Below are positions 13,427 through 16,416 of a stretch of DNA of 16,416 nucleotides, one piece after another. How positions within the stretch are numbered: position 1 is the first letter of the stretch; every line of letters starts with the position of its first letter. Below the pieces are notes generated by a model that saw nothing but the letters and a program-made list of their open reading frames with translations, made no database searches and was not told where the DNA came from. The DNA comes from DASWHR01 sp036398095 (lineage in GTDB: Bacteria; Actinomycetota; AC-67), in the NCBI GenBank assembly GCA_036398095.1, contig DASWHR010000132.1:1-16416 (forward strand), written 5' to 3'. Made by a program: the position numbers and the translations under genes.

Positions 13427-14959
13427 TCAGCCGTGCCGGAAGTGGCGAACGCCGGTGAAGATCATCGCCACGCCCGCCTCGTCGCAGGCGGCGATCGCTT
13501 CTTCGTCGCGCACCGACCCGCCGGGCTGGATGATCGCCGCGATCCCCGCCGCGATTGCCGCATCGGGCCCGTCGCGGAAGGGGAAGAACGCATCCGAAGC
13601 GCAGACCGCCCCGCGCGATCGCGCACCGGCCTTTTTCGCGGCGATCTCGACCGCGTCGATACGGCTGGTCTGGCCGCCGCCGACTCCGATGGTCGCCCCA
13701 CCGCGCGCGAACACGATCGCGTTCGACCGCACGTGCTTGCAGGCCCGCCATGCGAACAGAAGATCGCTCCACTGCTCGTCGGTCGGCTGCGCTTTCGTGA
13801 CGACGCGCATCTCGCCGCGCTCGTCGTCGAACACGTCCGGGTCCTGCACCAGCATGCCGCCGCTGATGCGCCGCATTGCCGGCTCCAGTCCGGGCTCGAC
13901 CACCTGAAGGATGCGAAGGTTCTTCTTCTCCATCAAGACTTCGAGCGCGCCCGGCTCGAATGCGGGAGCGGCAACGCATTCGGTGAAGACCTCCGCGATC
14001 TTGCGGGCCGCATCGCGCGAGAGCGGACCGTTGACGGCGACGACGCCGCCGAAGGCGGAGACGCGATCCGATTCCAGCGCCAGCTCGTAGGCCGCCGCGA
14101 TATCCTCACCGATCGCCACGCCGGACGGAATGCCGTGCTTGATGATGGCGACGGCCGGCTCTTCGAACTCTTGGGCCGTCTCCCAAGCCGCGTCCACGTC
14201 CAAAATGTTGTTGAACGAAAGGTCTTTGCCGTGCAACTGCTTGGCGCGCGCGACGCCGCCCTCTCCGCCGACCTCCGCATACAGCGCTCCGCCCTGATGC
14301 GGGTTCTCGCCGTATCGCAGCGTCTGGACGCGCTCCATCGGAATCGACAGATGCTCGGGGAACGCCTCGTCGCGCATCATCCAGCGCGCGATCGCCGCAT
14401 CGTAGGCGGCGGTGTGCGCGAACGCTTCCGCGGCCAGCGCACGCCGTGTTTCGAACTCGAGCCCCCCGGTCATGCTGATCTCTTCGAGAACCGCATCGTA
14501 GGACGCGGGATCCACGATCACCGCGACGCCGGTGTGGTTCTTGGCGGCGGCGCGGATCAACGCGGGACCACCGATGTCGATCTGCTCGATGATTTGCGAA
14601 GACTCAAGGTCCTGCGCGACGGCTTCGCGGAACTGATACAGGTTCACCACGACCAGATCGATCGCCGCGATCCCGGCTTCGGTCAGCTCCGCCGCATGTT
14701 TCGGGTCGTCGCGGTCGGCCAGAATGCCGCCGTGAACTTTGGGATGCAGGGTCTTGATGCGGCCGCCGAGCATCTCGGGAAAGCCCGTCACCTCGGCGAC
14801 CGTCGTTGTGGCGATCCCCGATTCGGCCAGGTGCCGGCCGGTCGAGTCGGTGGCGATGATCGTCACGCCCGCTTCGGCCAATCCCTTGCAAAACTCCGAC
14901 AGTCCCGTGCGGTCCGAAACCGAAACGAGCGCGGTTTGAATTCGAATGACGTCCGGCAT
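13427..14959 (-). CDS. purH: Bifunctional AICAR formyltransferase / IMP cyclohydrolase
   Basis: A 510-residue enzyme of normal length catalysing the last two steps of IMP synthesis. The N-terminal cyclohydrolase domain (about 1-195) shows TGGGRIKTLHP-like sequence GGRIKTLHPKVHGGIL (65-80), VVNLYQF and IDIGGPALIRAAAKN (127-141). The C-terminal transformylase domain has RYGENPHQ (215-222), QLHGKDLSFNNILD (241-254) and the catalytic Lys274-His275. The usual sequence after this pair is close to KHxNPCG; here it is KHGIPSGVA, so the conserved Asn and Cys are replaced while Lys-His is kept. The ATG at 14959 comes 12 bases after the purN stop. The TAG of purN forms part of a weak TAGGA ribosome site. 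Transcription continues into folD. Confidence 0.96.
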   Translation of the reverse strand: MPDVIRIQTALVSVSDRTGLSEFCKGLAEAGVTIIATDSTGRHLAESGIATTTVAEVTGFPEMLGGRIKTLHPKVHGGILADRDDPKHAAELTEAGIAAIDLVVVNLYQFREAVAQDLESSQIIEQIDIGGPALIRAAAKNHTGVAVIVDPASYDAVLEEISMTGGLEFETRRALAAEAFAHTAAYDAAIARWMMRDEAFPEHLSIPMERVQTLRYGENPHQGGALYAEVGGEGGVARAKQLHGKDLSFNNILDVDAAWETAQEFEEPAVAIIKHGIPSGVAIGEDIAAAYELALESDRVSAFGGVVAVNGPLSRDAARKIAEVFTECVAAPAFEPGALEVLMEKKNLRILQVVEPGLEPAMRRISGGMLVQDPDVFDDERGEMRVVTKAQPTDEQWSDLLFAWRACKHVRSNAIVFARGGATIGVGGGQTSRIDAVEIAAKKAGARSRGAVCASDAFFPFRDGPDAAIAAGIAAIIQPGGSVRDEEAIAACDEAGVAMIFTGVRHFRHG

Positions 14960-14971
14960 CGGCCCGGAATC

Positions 14972-15586
14972 CTACCCGATCACGTGGACCCGGCGGCCTT
15001 CGACCTTGAGCCGGCCGGAGGCGTACCAGCGGATCACCTCCGGATAGAGCCGGCGCTCGATCTCCTTGATCCGTTCGTGGAGGGTTTCCTCGGTATCGTC
15101 GGCCCGGACCGGGGCTGCTTCCTGCGCGACGATCGGCCCGTGATCGACCTCCTCGTCGACGAAGTGAATCGTCGTCCCGGCGATCTTCGCACCCCACTCC
15201 AGCGCTTCCCGAACGCCGTGTGCTCCGGGGAATGCCGGAAGCAGCGCGGGATGGCTGTTGAGCGTCGGGACTCCCACGGCCGCGAAGTAGGAAGGGGACA
15301 GGATGCGCATGAACCCGGCGCTGCAGACCAGCTCGACGTCCCGCGTGCGAAGAGCGTGAGCGATGCCTTTGCTGAAATCGTCGCGGGACGCGAACGAGCC
15401 GTACTCCACGACGGCCGTGTCGATGCCGGCGCGCGCGGCGCGGTCCAACGCAACGACGCCGGCGCGATCCGCGACCATGACGGCGACGCGGTAGGACTCG
15501 TCCTGTCCATCGATGATCGCCTGGAGGAGCGTCCCCGATCCGGACGCGAGGACTCCGACGCGCAGCGGCACGGCTCGACTCACCAC
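14972..15586 (-). CDS. purN: Phosphoribosylglycinamide formyltransferase (GART, folate-dependent)
   Basis: About 204 residues; transfers a formyl group from 10-formyl-THF to GAR in purine synthesis. The phosphate-binding loop is VLASGSGTLLQAI (12-24; many homologues have Asn in place of the first Leu). The catalytic set is Asn110, His112 (LNSHPALLPAFPG) and Asp148 (VDHGPIVAQE). Two GTG codons in tandem (15586 and 15583) can both serve as start. The second lies 7 bases from AGGG and the first 4 bases, so 15583 is slightly better for spacing; the difference is one residue. It is the first gene of purN-purH-folD and is divergent from the membrane-protein gene with a 53-base gap. Confidence 0.94.
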   Translation of the reverse strand: MVSRAVPLRVGVLASGSGTLLQAIIDGQDESYRVAVMVADRAGVVALDRAARAGIDTAVVEYGSFASRDDFSKGIAHALRTRDVELVCSAGFMRILSPSYFAAVGVPTLNSHPALLPAFPGAHGVREALEWGAKIAGTTIHFVDEEVDHGPIVAQEAAPVRADDTEETLHERIKEIERRLYPEVIRWYASGRLKVEGRRVHVIG

Positions 15587-15624
15587 CGAACCCTAGCGAG
15601 GCCCCCGAGCGGGCGTCCAGTCCG

Positions 15625-15630
15625 TAGAAT
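15625..15630 (+). promoter_or_regulatory. Candidate -10 box of the four-helix membrane protein
   Basis: TAGAAT ends 9 bases before the ATG at 15640. If used, transcription begins within about 3 bases of the start codon, implying a leaderless mRNA. The lack of a convincing Shine-Dalgarno sequence agrees. No good -35 box is seen. Confidence 0.35.
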
Positions 15631-15639
15631 CGGCCGGGC

Positions 15640-16047
15640 ATGGCAAAAGGCGTGGACCTTTCGACGATCACCCGCGCGGAGCGGCTGGTGCTGGCCGCGG
15701 GACTGCTTCTGTTCGTCAACGCGCTGATCCCCTACTGGTATCGCATCCAGACGCCGCGCGAGACGTTCCTGCACAACGGCGGCCTGTTCGGCTACGGCTT
15801 GGCCGCTGCGCTCGCCGGCTTCGCGTCGGCCGCGATCGTCGTCGTGCGACACTTTCGGACGCCCGCGATGTTCCGCGACAACGCGATCCACGTGATGCTG
15901 GGACTGATCGCCTCGGGCGCGCTCGCCGCGCACGCCGCCGGACGCGATCCTTTGTGGATCGGCTATTGGGTCGAGATCGGGCTCGCAGCCGGATTGGTCG
16001 CCGCCGGTGTGCTGCGCGTCCGCGAGCGCAACCGAGGATGGGTGTGA
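15640..16047 (+). CDS. Four-helix membrane protein of unknown function
   Basis: I do not recognise a family. The 135-residue protein has four hydrophobic segments at about 16-34, 49-69, 82-100 and 106-125, a short charged N-terminus (MAKGVDLSTITRAER) and an Arg-rich C-terminal tail (RVRERNRGWV). Loops carry YWYRIQTPRETFLHNG between helices 1 and 2 and RHFRTPAMFRDN between 2 and 3. The positive charges suggest both ends and the loop between helices 2 and 3 face the cytosol. No catalytic motif is seen. The size and layout recall small uncharacterised inner-membrane proteins of Actinomycetota. The gene stands alone, divergent from purN and convergent with the gene at the right edge. Confidence 0.75.
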   Translation: MAKGVDLSTITRAERLVLAAGLLLFVNALIPYWYRIQTPRETFLHNGGLFGYGLAAALAGFASAAIVVVRHFRTPAMFRDNAIHVMLGLIASGALAAHAAGRDPLWIGYWVEIGLAAGLVAAGVLRVRERNRGWV

Positions 16048-16060
16048 GGGATCAAGCGAA

Positions 16061-16096
16061 CAAAAAGAGTGAGGGCACCCCAACAGGCGCCCTCAC
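16061..16096 (-). terminator. Intrinsic terminator of the right-edge gene
   Basis: GTGAGGGC (16069-16076) pairs perfectly with GCCCTCAC (16089-16096), with two further inner pairs across a mismatch. On the minus strand the stem is followed by TCTTTTTG (16068-16061), a good U-tract. It lies 17 bases past the stop at 16114. There is no T-run on the plus side, though the hairpin also sits 21 bases after the membrane-protein gene. Confidence 0.85.
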
Positions 16097-16113
16097 CCTG
16101 GCTGTGACGGGGA

Positions 16114-16416
16114 CTAGGATGCGTCGTGGACGGTTCCGTTCCCGCGGGCGAGCTTGAGTTCGGGAAGATCCTCGAAGTCGTCTTCCTCGCAGTCGCCTGC
16201 GGTGTCGTCGCCGTAGGACAACAGGATCACGTCGTACTCGTCGCCTTCGTCGGGCGTTCCGTTGTCGGTCACGCGGATCGCGAAGTTGCCGGTGACGCCG
16301 CGGCCGAACAGGATCGTCCCGCCGATCGTGGCGGTGTTGCCATCGACGACGAGGCAGTCGACGCTTCCGTTCCACAATTCCATGTCCTGGCCGGCTTCGC
16401 TGGTCTGCACGTACTG
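16114..16416 (-). CDS. Secreted-type acidic beta-rich protein, C-terminal part (cut by window edge)
   Basis: The frame is open from the window end to the stop at 16114, giving 100 residues of the C-terminus. An in-frame GTG at 16410 exists but is more likely internal, since no ribosome site can be judged and the sequence before it stays open. The pattern VDCLVVDGNTATIGGTILFG (19-38), then NFAIRVTDNGTPDEGDEYDVILLSYG, reads as alternating beta strands. It recalls repeat-like domains in surface or secreted hypothetical proteins of Actinomycetota (those annotated with a post-COAP-1-type region). Two cysteines (21 and 76) could form a disulfide. Composition is strongly acidic (EEDDFED). A signal peptide, if any, is beyond the edge. 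Function unknown; the family resemblance is from memory. Confidence 0.7.
   Translation of the reverse strand, partial: QYVQTSEAGQDMELWNGSVDCLVVDGNTATIGGTILFGRGVTGNFAIRVTDNGTPDEGDEYDVILLSYGDDTAGDCEEDDFEDLPELKLARGNGTVHDAS

Noticed and set aside
13388..15727. A 779-codon open frame on the plus strand
   Set aside because: It covers folD's start, purH and purN in antisense and continues into the membrane-protein gene in another frame. Its composition is that of a shadow frame.

Overview
This is a GC-rich bacterial chromosome segment that reads almost entirely as core metabolism. The gene order purN-purH-folD, the short 360-residue isocitrate dehydrogenase, the frequent GTG starts, and a MerR-type helix-turn-helix/Mop regulator heading a molybdate transporter operon fit Actinomycetota (perhaps a deep-branching class) or a neighbouring phylum such as Chloroflexota. 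I cannot place it more precisely without searches. No tRNA, rRNA, CRISPR array, transposase or phage gene was seen.

Layout. At the left edge (1-1069, +) the C-terminal half of a CADD-type diiron protein overlaps sdhB, the succinate dehydrogenase iron-sulfur subunit. Then comes a minus-strand block read from 4895 down to 1304: mdh (malate dehydrogenase), a lipoprotein substrate-binding protein, trpS, and a small secreted four-cysteine protein with a TTG start and its own terminator hairpin. Divergent from mdh is a tightly coupled + strand operon (5078-8065): regulator, modA, modB, modC, with 4-base overlaps at each junction. Next is icd on the minus strand, divergent from gltA (+), which overlaps a two-CBS-domain protein by 4 bases. 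That gene meets tail to tail, through a shared CTAG, a minus-strand RecB/Cas4-like nuclease with a predicted [4Fe-4S] site. A + strand gene with a recognisable promoter encodes HEAT repeats joined to an eight-ligand zinc domain. The minus-strand purN-purH-folD operon follows, then a four-helix membrane protein (+). At the right edge is the C-terminal end of a secreted-looking acidic protein (-) followed by an intrinsic terminator.

Function. Four TCA-cycle activities (citrate synthase, isocitrate dehydrogenase, malate dehydrogenase, succinate dehydrogenase subunit B) lie within about 10.5 kb but in separate transcription units on both strands. The molybdate uptake operon sits between mdh and icd. 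purN, purH and folD together supply and use one-carbon units for purine synthesis; a pABA-forming CADD-like protein, if that is what the left-edge gene is, would add a folate link.

The items I consider least explained are the HEAT-plus-zinc protein (11998-12516), whose ligand order resembles cross-brace (RING/FYVE-like) folds; the CADD-like gene overlapping sdhB; the CBS protein coupled to citrate synthase; and the hairpin in the mdh leader next to a possibly leaderless mod regulator.
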